From contig JAJFMM010000192.1 in NCBI GenBank assembly GCA_021772165.1, positions 1 to 12,129 of the forward strand: 12,129 nt of DNA. The letters are read 5' to 3'. Source of the DNA: Chlamydiota bacterium. GTDB taxonomy: Bacteria > Chlamydiota > Chlamydiia > Chlamydiales > SM23-39. Each line of letters starts with the position of its first letter. The first letter of the stretch is position 1. Position numbers and translations under genes: made by a program. Of the stretch, positions 5,653-12,129 are shown piece after piece. The notes beneath the pieces were generated by a model that saw only the letters and a list, made by a program, of their open reading frames with translations, was not told the DNA's origin and ran no database searches.

Positions 5653-6544
5653 GATAGATCTCCTCAGTGCGCGTCTTAATTAATCTTTCAAAGGCAGTTT
5701 GTCTTTTTTCGCTTACAAAACTGCGGGAGAGAATTTTCTTAAGAGGAACTGTTGCGAGGGATTTTCGGAATTGATTAACGACATTTGCATATCCTAAGCG
5801 GTTCCATTCTAAGAGATAATCTTTCATCGTAGGTTCATCAGAATGTTTTGTGAAAATGGCTCCTCGAGGTTGCAAATCTGCAGATAAAAATGAATGGCTT
5901 TCCACTCCCAGGGCAGATGGATTATCGTAAAAAGGAGACAAGACAGTCCCTTTGGAAGATTGAATAAAACCAAGGTTTCGTCCATGGCGGTCATTGTTGC
6001 CAATCAAACAGTCGGCCAAGGTGAGGTAGGCAAACTTTTCTTGTTCAATCTTTCGGCCTGTCCTTGAGCCAATGATCTCGACGAGAGTTTCGCAGTCGTA
6101 GGGCATTTCAGGTTTCATAAAATGATAGATGTGATCAAGGGTTGCGGCACTTCTCCCAGACATAAAATTCTTTGTTGCAAAGCAAAAAGAATCTTCAGGG
6201 AATCGGATCAAATGATAAGGGGGAATGTCTATTCCGAGGCTTTCATAAATTTGGTTGCACAGAAATTCAGTTGCAGGAAGCTCCGGGTATTCTGTTTGTT
6301 CGACTTTTAGGATGAAGCTTGTTCCTCCTAACCTGGCTGAATATTTACGGAATTTCCCATGAAAAAAACTGGAGTTGAAGACGTGCTTTTTTTCTCGAGG
6401 CGCTTGGGAAACGGATCGGATGGCTACATCTAAGAACTCTAAAGGTTCTTCTTTAAATACCTCTTTGAAGCAATGGGGATGCAGACCGTACCAGGCGGCA
6501 TTGGGATGGAGTTCGGTGTGGCAGCGGCAGCAGAGCAATTTCAT
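5645..6544 (-). CDS. HipA-family Ser/Thr kinase toxin, HipT-like (lacks the HipA N-terminal domain)
   Basis: 299 residues from an ATG with AGGAG five bases upstream. HipA-family kinases phosphorylate aminoacyl-tRNA synthetases (GltX for HipA, TrpS for HipT), arresting translation. The catalytic loop is NNDRHGRN, with Asp185 the catalytic base and Asn190 a metal ligand; Asp207 in FYDNPSA is the DFG-equivalent; Lys80 in TSFILK is the likely ATP-binding lysine. The usual HipA N-terminal subdomain is absent and is encoded by the next gene, as in HipBST. The N-terminus instead has Cys5, Cys8, His22 and Cys25 (CxxC-x13-HxxC), probably a small zinc site. The glycine-rich loop is unusual (HGKFRK at 62-67), without the Ser-x-Ser that HipT autophosphorylates. 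Its substrate cannot be told from sequence. It is the first gene of a two-gene operon with its own promoter. Confidence 0.87.
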   Translation of the reverse strand: MKLLCCRCHTELHPNAAWYGLHPHCFKEVFKEEPLEFLDVAIRSVSQAPREKKHVFNSSFFHGKFRKYSARLGGTSFILKVEQTEYPELPATEFLCNQIYESLGIDIPPYHLIRFPEDSFCFATKNFMSGRSAATLDHIYHFMKPEMPYDCETLVEIIGSRTGRKIEQEKFAYLTLADCLIGNNDRHGRNLGFIQSSKGTVLSPFYDNPSALGVESHSFLSADLQPRGAIFTKHSDEPTMKDYLLEWNRLGYANVVNQFRKSLATVPLKKILSRSFVSEKRQTAFERLIKTRTEEIYHG

Positions 6545-6579
6545 TGTATCTCCTAATCTGGATGATAGGTGGCGACATT

Positions 6580-6645
6580 AATTCGCGTCAATATATATGT
6601 GAATCGAATTTGCGTCAAATTAAACGTGAGTCAAATTCACGTCAA
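6580..6645. repeat. Array of TTGACGYRAATT operator-like repeats upstream of the hip operon
   Basis: On the plus strand AATTYRCGTCAA occurs at 6580-6591, 6607-6618 and 6634-6645, exactly 27 bases apart. A partial copy (GAGTCAAATT) lies at 6628-6637. The first two 27-base units match at 20 of 27 positions and also share a GTGA-n-TC element. An inverted pair, ACGTGA and TCACGT (6624-6629 and 6637-6642), spans the partial copy. The copies cover the -35, the -10 and the region upstream, so they are good candidates for binding by the helix-turn-helix of the HipS-HipB fusion (autorepression, inferred). Confidence 0.7.
6590..6618 (-). promoter_or_regulatory. Sigma70-type promoter of the hip toxin-antitoxin operon
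   Basis: On the minus strand TTGACG (6618-6613, 5/6 match to consensus) is followed after exactly 17 bases by TATATT (6595-6590, 5/6). Transcription would begin near 6583, giving a leader of about 40 bases to the kinase ATG. Both boxes lie within the operator-like repeats. Confidence 0.7.
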
Positions 6646-6665
6646 CAACTGCGGAGGCGTTAGTC

Positions 6666-9600
6666 TTATAGATGGAATTGGTTATGGAGCTGCTCGGTGA
6701 TGTAATTCTCGAGCACATGGGGCGAGGCCTGGAATTTCTTAGGCAGTAGAATTGTGTGCTGCTCTGTCTTCTTACCTTTCTGTCTTTCGGCAAGGAGGGT
6801 GAGATTCTGAAACTTCAGGAGCGTAAACTGATGTGCGGAGGCGAAGACGCGGAGGCGAGCCAGATGGTTGAGCCAAAGCAGGGGCTCCGGCGGCTCGCCG
6901 AAGCGGTCTTTGAGCTCATTGAAGAGCTCGTCGATCTCCTCCGTGGCCGAGGCGTCGCCAAAGCGGTAGTAGAACTCCATGCGCAGCGACACTTCGCTGA
7001 TGTAGGTTTCTGGTATGCGCGCATCGAAGGCAAATTCCATTTTCGTTTCGTTGAAGGTAATCGGCGCTTTTTTCTTAAGCGCGTCGATGGCGCGCTTGAG
7101 CATCTTGCAGTAGAGATGAAAGCCGATGGCGCTGACTTGTCCCGACTGATGCACGCCGAGAATGTCTCCGGCGCCGCGGATCTCTAGATCACGCATGGCG
7201 ATCTTCATGCCGCCGCCGTAGCCGCTCGCTTCAACGAGGGCGCTGAGTCTTTTGCGCGCGATTTCCGGCAGGCGCACATTTTTAGGAACAAGAAAGTAGG
7301 CGTAGGCGGCGCGGTTCCAGCGACCCACGCGGCCGCGTAGCTGGTAGAGATCGGCCATTCCGTAGGTGTCTGCGCGGTCAATCAGGATCGTATTGGCGTT
7401 CGGGATGTCGATGCCATTTTCCACGATGGTGGTCGCAAAGAGGATGTCGAGGGTGCCTTCTTTGAACTTGTGGAAGATCGGATCGATGTCATTGGGGTCC
7501 ATCTGTCCATGTACGACGCCGATGCGGGCGGCGGGGACGAGTTTTCCGATCGCCTCAGCTCTTCCGAAGATGCTCTCGACGCGGTTGTGGATAAAAAAGG
7601 CTTGGCCACCGCGCGCGAGTTCGCGGAGCAGTGCGTTTTGGATGAGCGTCTCTTCTGTGTCGGCGAGAATCGATTTGACGGGGAGTCTGTCCTGTGGCGG
7701 TGTACTGATCACGGACATATCGCGTGCATGGACCAGCGACATGTAGAGGGTGCGTGGAATCGGTGTCGCGCTGAGTGTAAGACAGTCGACGCCTGCTTTG
7801 ATTTTTCTTAAGTGCTCTTTAGCGCGGACGCCGAAGCGCTGCTCTTCGTCGATGATGAGTAGGCCGAGATCTTTGAAGATGACGTCTTTGGAGAGAATTC
7901 GGTGTGTGCCGACAAGGATGTCGATTTCGCCGAGTGCTGTTTTTTGCAGCGTTTCGCGGTTCTGTTTGGTTGTAGAGAAGCGAGAGACGACGCCGACTTT
8001 CACGGGAAAGCCGCTCATCCTCTTGGAGAAGGTCTCATAGTGCTGCATGGCCAGTACGGTGGTGGGTACGAGGACGGCGACCTGTTTGCCTCCATCGGCT
8101 GCCGCTTTGAAGGCGGCGCGCATCGCAACTTCTGTTTTACCGTAGCCGACGTCACCGCAAATGAGGCGATCCATCGATTTTTCTGCAATCAAGTCTCCTT
8201 TGATCTCAGTGATCGCTTTTTTCTGGTCGCTCGTCACGGTGTAGGGAAAATCGCTTTCAAACTGCTCCATCAGATCGCCGTCCGGAGGATAGGGGGTGCC
8301 TCCTTGTACGACGCGCTCGGCGTAGAGTTGAAGCAGGTCGTTGGCATAGCCTACGATCTGCTGCTGTGCGGCTACGCGGGTGTTCTGCCAGCGTTTGCTT
8401 CCGAGTTGGCTGAGGGTCGGGGCCTGCTCATGCGCTCCGATGTAGCGCGAAACGAGGTAGGCTTGTGATAGCGGCACGAAGAGTTTGCTATTTTCCGCAT
8501 ACTGGATCGCCATGAATTCCGACTCTTCACCCTGATGGTTGACGATCTTTTCCATGCCGAGGAATTTACCGATACCGCTGTGAAAATGGACGACGGGATC
8601 TCCGGGGCTGAGGTGATGGAATTCAGCGGCGGGTGTATGTGTGGTGCCGCGCCACTTCTGGCGGCGGATGCGTTTGCGACCTGTGATCTCTGCATTCGGC
8701 AGGACAAGCAGGGCGAGATCTGAGATGGAAAAGCCTGAGGCGAGGTAGCCGCGCTCGAAGCGGATCTCTTTCGAAGAGAGCTCTATCTCCTTCTTCTCTA
8801 ATTGGCGCTTGATCTCGTTTTCTTCTGTCTCGTTGGCATTGAGAAAGATCGTTAGATCGAAGCGATCGTCGTCGCCGGGTTTGCGGAAAGGATGAAACCA
8901 GCGCTGTGCGTCGAAGCTTTTGTTGACAGCTTCAAAGGTGATGCCTTGCAGATGCTTGCTTCTCTCGCGATTTTTGCGCACTTCCGAGAGCTCTTCAATC
9001 GATTGAGAGGCGCCGAATATCTGCTGCTGCTTTTTAAAGCGTTTGAAGAGATCGTCGAATGTGTAGAAAAAGGGGCTATTTGCGCCGGGCATGTTCTTCA
9101 TCGAGGCCCAGGTATCTTCGATCGCAACCAGATCGTCCCAGAAGAGCAGGAAGTCGTCTCCGAGGTAGTCGGAGATGCAGCAGAGCTGCTTGGCTTTTTG
9201 CAAGAGCAGCTGCTCATTGGCGGGGGTGAGGAGGATCTCTTTGGCCTCAACGATCGATCTCTGGCCAACCGGATCGAAGGTGCGGATCTCTTCAATCTCA
9301 TCGCCCCAAAACTCGATACGGAACGGATCGGGCGAGCCTACAGGATAGAGATCGAGGATGCCGCCTCGTAGAGCAAATTCTCCCTTATCGGAGACGACGG
9401 CCACAGGCTTGTAGCCGAGTTGAGTTAGATAGTCCGGAAGCGCTGCGAATTTGATCTTCGAGCCTTTTTTCCAGGTGCTTAGGAGAGGCTTGAGGAGCTC
9501 TTTCGGAATCACCTTTTGCAAGAAGGCTTGAAGGGGGCAGAGGACGATGGATGGCTTTTTTCGTCGGAGGAGCTCTCTCAGCGCCTCGAAGCGTTTGCCG

Positions 9601-9881
9601 ATGATGTCGGGACTAGGGGGAACCTCTTCTCCGGGGAGCGTCTCCCAAGCGGGAAATTCCACGGCGAGATTCGGTGCGATTGTCTCGAGACTGTCGAAAA
9701 AGGCATCTTCTCGCACGCCGCCTGTGAGTAGGAGGACGCTTCTTCCCGTTTTTTGGGCAGCATAGGCTGCAACGAGTGCTTTAGGGACGTCCCAAAGCGA
9801 TTCAAAAAGAATGGACTCTCCAGAGGTGAGAGCCTTGTGGAGCGCCTCAAAAGAGGCGCTCTTTTCAACGATTTCGATCAA
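6666..9881 (-). CDS. mfd: Transcription-repair coupling factor Mfd
   Basis: A DNA translocase that removes RNA polymerase stalled at lesions and recruits UvrA for excision repair. The 1071 residues have full-length architecture, somewhat shorter than E. coli (about 1150). UvrB-like modules span about 1-330, including the UvrA-contact region around LRGGILDLYPVGSPDPFRIE (171-190). A CarD-like RNA-polymerase-interaction domain lies at about 422-500 (PGDPVVHFHSGIGKFLGM). Superfamily 2 motor motifs are Walker A GDVGYGKT (576-583), DEEQ (678-681), SATPIPRT (704-711) and QLRGRVGR (847-854). The regulatory C-terminal domain is at about 930-1060. The only workable start is TTG at 9881: an in-frame TGA lies four codons upstream, and no ATG or GTG follows in the first 40 codons. 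That TTG overlaps the alaS TGA as TTGA, indicating coupling. No terminator was recognised after the stop, so some read-through into the hip operon is possible. Confidence 0.97.
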   Translation of the reverse strand: MIEIVEKSASFEALHKALTSGESILFESLWDVPKALVAAYAAQKTGRSVLLLTGGVREDAFFDSLETIAPNLAVEFPAWETLPGEEVPPSPDIIGKRFEALRELLRRKKPSIVLCPLQAFLQKVIPKELLKPLLSTWKKGSKIKFAALPDYLTQLGYKPVAVVSDKGEFALRGGILDLYPVGSPDPFRIEFWGDEIEEIRTFDPVGQRSIVEAKEILLTPANEQLLLQKAKQLCCISDYLGDDFLLFWDDLVAIEDTWASMKNMPGANSPFFYTFDDLFKRFKKQQQIFGASQSIEELSEVRKNRERSKHLQGITFEAVNKSFDAQRWFHPFRKPGDDDRFDLTIFLNANETEENEIKRQLEKKEIELSSKEIRFERGYLASGFSISDLALLVLPNAEITGRKRIRRQKWRGTTHTPAAEFHHLSPGDPVVHFHSGIGKFLGMEKIVNHQGEESEFMAIQYAENSKLFVPLSQAYLVSRYIGAHEQAPTLSQLGSKRWQNTRVAAQQQIVGYANDLLQLYAERVVQGGTPYPPDGDLMEQFESDFPYTVTSDQKKAITEIKGDLIAEKSMDRLICGDVGYGKTEVAMRAAFKAAADGGKQVAVLVPTTVLAMQHYETFSKRMSGFPVKVGVVSRFSTTKQNRETLQKTALGEIDILVGTHRILSKDVIFKDLGLLIIDEEQRFGVRAKEHLRKIKAGVDCLTLSATPIPRTLYMSLVHARDMSVISTPPQDRLPVKSILADTEETLIQNALLRELARGGQAFFIHNRVESIFGRAEAIGKLVPAARIGVVHGQMDPNDIDPIFHKFKEGTLDILFATTIVENGIDIPNANTILIDRADTYGMADLYQLRGRVGRWNRAAYAYFLVPKNVRLPEIARKRLSALVEASGYGGGMKIAMRDLEIRGAGDILGVHQSGQVSAIGFHLYCKMLKRAIDALKKKAPITFNETKMEFAFDARIPETYISEVSLRMEFYYRFGDASATEEIDELFNELKDRFGEPPEPLLWLNHLARLRVFASAHQFTLLKFQNLTLLAERQKGKKTEQHTILLPKKFQASPHVLENYITEQLHNQFHL
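9840..9861. repeat. Strong hairpin at codons 7-14 of mfd
   Basis: GAGCGCCTC (9840-9848) and GAGGCGCTC (9853-9861) form a perfect nine-bp, GC-rich stem with an AAAA loop. On the mfd mRNA it begins about 20 bases after the TTG start. Plus-strand RNA would have four Us after it, but no plus-strand gene ends here. It may slow translation or transcription entering mfd, or simply reflect codon choice. Confidence 0.6.
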
Positions 9882-12129
9882 GGAGCCTGCTCAAGCAGTT
9901 GTTTGATTTTTGCGAGGGCCTTAGGCAGTCCTGTTGGATCTTTTCCTCCGGCCTGTGCGCTTGTCGGTTTACCGCCGCCGCCGCCTTTAATCAGGGGCGC
10001 GGCCTCTTTGACGAGCGTTCCTGCGGGAAATTGTTTGGCTAGATCGGAGCTGACTTGGACGAGCAGCTGGCAGCGCTCGCCAATTCTGGCGCCCAGTACA
10101 ACGACTCCTGATTTGAGTTGCAGCATCAGCTCTTCGGCAAAGGGAGCTAGATCTTCTGCGCTCATTGAGATCTCAGTGGCGATGAGAGAGATCTGGCCGA
10201 CCTGCTCAACATTTCCTGCCATTTTCGTGGCGAGCTCTTTCATTTGGCTTTTACGCAGGACTTTAAGCTCGAGCGCTTGTGCTTTCATCTCTTCGAGGAG
10301 CTGCTCTGTGCGATCGGCAAGGGTAGCTGTCGAAGTTTTAAGTAGAGAGGCGCTTTTTTCGAGAAGGTCTTCTTTTTGCTGCACCATTTTTTCTGCCCAG
10401 CGGCCGCTGAGCGCTTCGATCCTGCGAATGCCGGCGGCGATGCTGCTCTCTTTGGTGATCTTGAAGAGACCTATGGAGCCGACGCTTGAGACGTGTGTTC
10501 CGCCGCAGAGCTCTTTGGAAAAGTTGATGTCGACAACGCGTACTTTCTCGCCATATTTCTCACCGAAGAACTGCTTCACATCGGAGCGCTCTTGCGCTTC
10601 TGCATAGCTAATTTCGTAGGAGTTTACGGGTAAGTTTTCGCGGATCTTCTCGTTGACGAGATCTTCGATGGCGCGCAGCTCTTGGGCAGAGACGCTCTTA
10701 TGGTGGCTGAAGTCGAAGCGCAGGCGCTTGTCTTCCACGAGAGAGCCTGCCTGCTTGATGTGCGGCCCCAATATTTCTTGCAGCGCCCAGTGCAATACGT
10801 GGGTGGCTGTGTGGTTGTTCTGGATCTCTTTGCGGCGCAGCGCATCGACAGCCGCATGGACGCTGTCTCCCTTTTTGAGAGAGCCTTTGGTCATGCGTCC
10901 GAGATGGGCAATGACGCCTGGGTAGGGAGAGATCGTATCTTCGACTTGAAAGACGCTGCCGCCTTTGCTGATCTGGCCGGTGTCTCCAACTTGACCGCCC
11001 ATCTCTGCGTAAAAAGGCGTTGTTGTGAGAAGAAGCATGCCCTCGTCGCCCTCATTCATGCCGTCGGTAGAGCTGCCCCCGATAACCATGCCGCTGAGAG
11101 AGGCGTCGCAAGAGATCTTTTGGTAGCCAACAAATTCTGTGCGAGCAGAGTCTGCGAAGAAATTCTGATCAAACTCTTGCGCTTGGACCTTGCGCGCTTT
11201 TCGTGATTTTTCCTTCGCTTCTTCATCGAGGAGATCGAAGCGCTTGAGATCGACGCTGAGGCTCTCATCTTTTGCGATGAGAAGAATCTCTTCGAGGGGA
11301 AAGCCGTAGGTGTCTTTGAGTTTGAACGCATCGTCGCCGGAAATGTTTTTGGTGGAGCGCGAGCGCTCTATCACTTGGCCGAGTAGCTGGCCGCCTCTTT
11401 GCAGGGTGCGGAGGAAGGATTCTTCTTCGAGCGTCAGGATCTCTGCAATGTGATCTTGAGAGCTTTTCAGCTCGGGAAAGTCCTCTCCCATGTTGGAGAC
11501 GAGACGCGGTAGAATGTCGGCTAAGAAAGGGCGGTTGAGATCGAGCATGCGCCCGTAGCGCACTGCGCGTCTTAAGATTTTTCTCAGGACATAGCCGCGA
11601 TCGGTATTGCTCGGCTGTACTCCGTCGGCAATTGCAAAAGAGAGTGCGCGGATATGGTCTGCAATCACGTGGAAGGCAGGCGCGAGACTTAAGTTTTTTT
11701 CATCATATTGGACTTTGCTAATCGTTTCGACCTGCGCGATGAGCGAGCGGAGGACGTCTGTGGCAAAGACGTTGTCGACGCCAAGGCGAAGGGCGGCGAC
11801 GCGCTCGAGACCGGCGCCGGTATCAATCGACTGTTTCGGCAGAGGCTCCATCTGAGCTGATGCGCTGCGCATGTACTGCATGAAGACGAGGTTCCAGAAT
11901 TCTAGAAAACGCTCACCTGAAGGATCTTCGTAAGGATTTCTTGCAGAGCCAAAGGCCTCGCCGCGATCAAAGAGCAGCTCAGAGCAGGGGCCGCAAGGGC
12001 CGGTTTCGCCCATCGTCCAGAAATTTTCTTCTTCACCAAAGCGCACGATTCTCTCAGGTGAAATATGCTTTTCCCAGAGAGCAAAGGCTTCATCATCATC
12101 CTTGTAGACGGAGACCCAGATTTTTTTCG
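9878..12129 (-). CDS. alaS: Alanyl-tRNA synthetase (5' end outside the window)
   Basis: Charges tRNA-Ala and clears mischarged Ser/Gly. 749 residues are visible, beginning KKIWVSVYKDDDEAFALW and running off the window edge; from family length (about 875) roughly 125 N-terminal residues are missing. The GTG at 12046 is internal (Val in the frame read from the edge), not the start. Visible parts: the end of the class II catalytic core (GPCGPCSELLFD; DTGAGLERVAA); the editing domain with both zinc-site motifs, HTATH (visible residues 439-443) and CGGTH (541-545); a helical linker; and the C-terminal C-Ala domain with a GGGGGK-containing stretch near the end. No catalytic or editing motif in the visible part is broken. 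Its TGA overlaps the mfd start by four bases. The alaS-mfd pair matches the Chlamydia gene order as I recall it. Confidence 0.97.
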   Translation of the reverse strand, partial: KKIWVSVYKDDDEAFALWEKHISPERIVRFGEEENFWTMGETGPCGPCSELLFDRGEAFGSARNPYEDPSGERFLEFWNLVFMQYMRSASAQMEPLPKQSIDTGAGLERVAALRLGVDNVFATDVLRSLIAQVETISKVQYDEKNLSLAPAFHVIADHIRALSFAIADGVQPSNTDRGYVLRKILRRAVRYGRMLDLNRPFLADILPRLVSNMGEDFPELKSSQDHIAEILTLEEESFLRTLQRGGQLLGQVIERSRSTKNISGDDAFKLKDTYGFPLEEILLIAKDESLSVDLKRFDLLDEEAKEKSRKARKVQAQEFDQNFFADSARTEFVGYQKISCDASLSGMVIGGSSTDGMNEGDEGMLLLTTTPFYAEMGGQVGDTGQISKGGSVFQVEDTISPYPGVIAHLGRMTKGSLKKGDSVHAAVDALRRKEIQNNHTATHVLHWALQEILGPHIKQAGSLVEDKRLRFDFSHHKSVSAQELRAIEDLVNEKIRENLPVNSYEISYAEAQERSDVKQFFGEKYGEKVRVVDINFSKELCGGTHVSSVGSIGLFKITKESSIAAGIRRIEALSGRWAEKMVQQKEDLLEKSASLLKTSTATLADRTEQLLEEMKAQALELKVLRKSQMKELATKMAGNVEQVGQISLIATEISMSAEDLAPFAEELMLQLKSGVVVLGARIGERCQLLVQVSSDLAKQFPAGTLVKEAAPLIKGGGGGKPTSAQAGGKDPTGLPKALAKIKQLLEQAP

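Noticed and set aside
6580..6660. 27-base periodic repeats considered as a CRISPR array
   Set aside because: Fewer than three full units, no distinct spacers and no cas genes. The repeats overlap a promoter, so operators explain them better.
3486..6665. Insertion sequence or integrated phage bringing in the accessory block
   Set aside because: No transposase, integrase, terminal inverted repeats or flanking tRNA was found at the edges.
7902..8468. Plus-strand open frame within mfd (also 10682-11206 within alaS)
   Set aside because: Antisense shadows of conserved coding sequence. No ribosome site or family resemblance was seen.
9753..10607. A 284-codon plus-strand open frame
   Set aside because: It lies antisense to the end of alaS and the start of mfd, both fully supported. 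Its translation is Ser/Leu/Arg-rich without any recognisable motif, as expected of the opposite strand of GC-rich genes.

Overview
The window looks like chromosome from a chlamydia-like (Chlamydiales, environmental or amoeba-associated) bacterium. From memory, the Chlamydia trachomatis order is mfd-alaS-tktB-amn-efp. Here the same genes flank the window as efp and amn on the left and mfd and alaS on the right. There is no transketolase between them. Instead there is about 3.2 kb of AT-richer accessory DNA. The phylum assignment is an inference from gene order and protein style, not a database match.

Left block (87-3485). A minus-strand operon runs efp (elongation factor P, with the modifiable Lys34), epmA (the lysyl-tRNA-synthetase-like ligase that modifies that lysine) and a leucine-rich-repeat protein. 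These genes overlap or lie 3 bases apart. Divergent from efp, on the plus strand, is a short-form AMP nucleosidase gene that ends at a strong intrinsic terminator.

Accessory block (3486-6665). First come three small plus-strand genes in a row. Their products are diverged paralogues of one unrecognised helical family. All three end in Cys-x-aliphatic-x (CTLQ, CHIS, CIIL), which is the form of a eukaryotic CaaX prenylation box. In an intracellular bacterium this suggests secreted effectors that host prenyltransferases attach to host membranes, and it is the most interesting signal in the window. Convergent to them is a two-gene HipA-type toxin-antitoxin locus. It encodes a short, HipT-like kinase with an N-terminal Cys/His cluster, followed by a protein that fuses a HipS-like HipA N-terminal domain to a HipB-like helix-turn-helix. 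The locus has a good sigma70-type promoter embedded in an array of repeated TTGACGYRAATT sites.

Right block (6666-12129). Minus-strand alaS (alanyl-tRNA synthetase, 5' end outside the window) is followed by mfd (transcription-repair coupling factor). The mfd TTG start overlaps the alaS stop by four bases. This block is much more GC-rich: by hand count 43/60 G+C at 6841-6900 against 22/60 at 4141-4200 in the accessory block.

No rRNA, tRNA, CRISPR array, transposase or integrase was seen. The longest gene-free stretch is about 180 bases.
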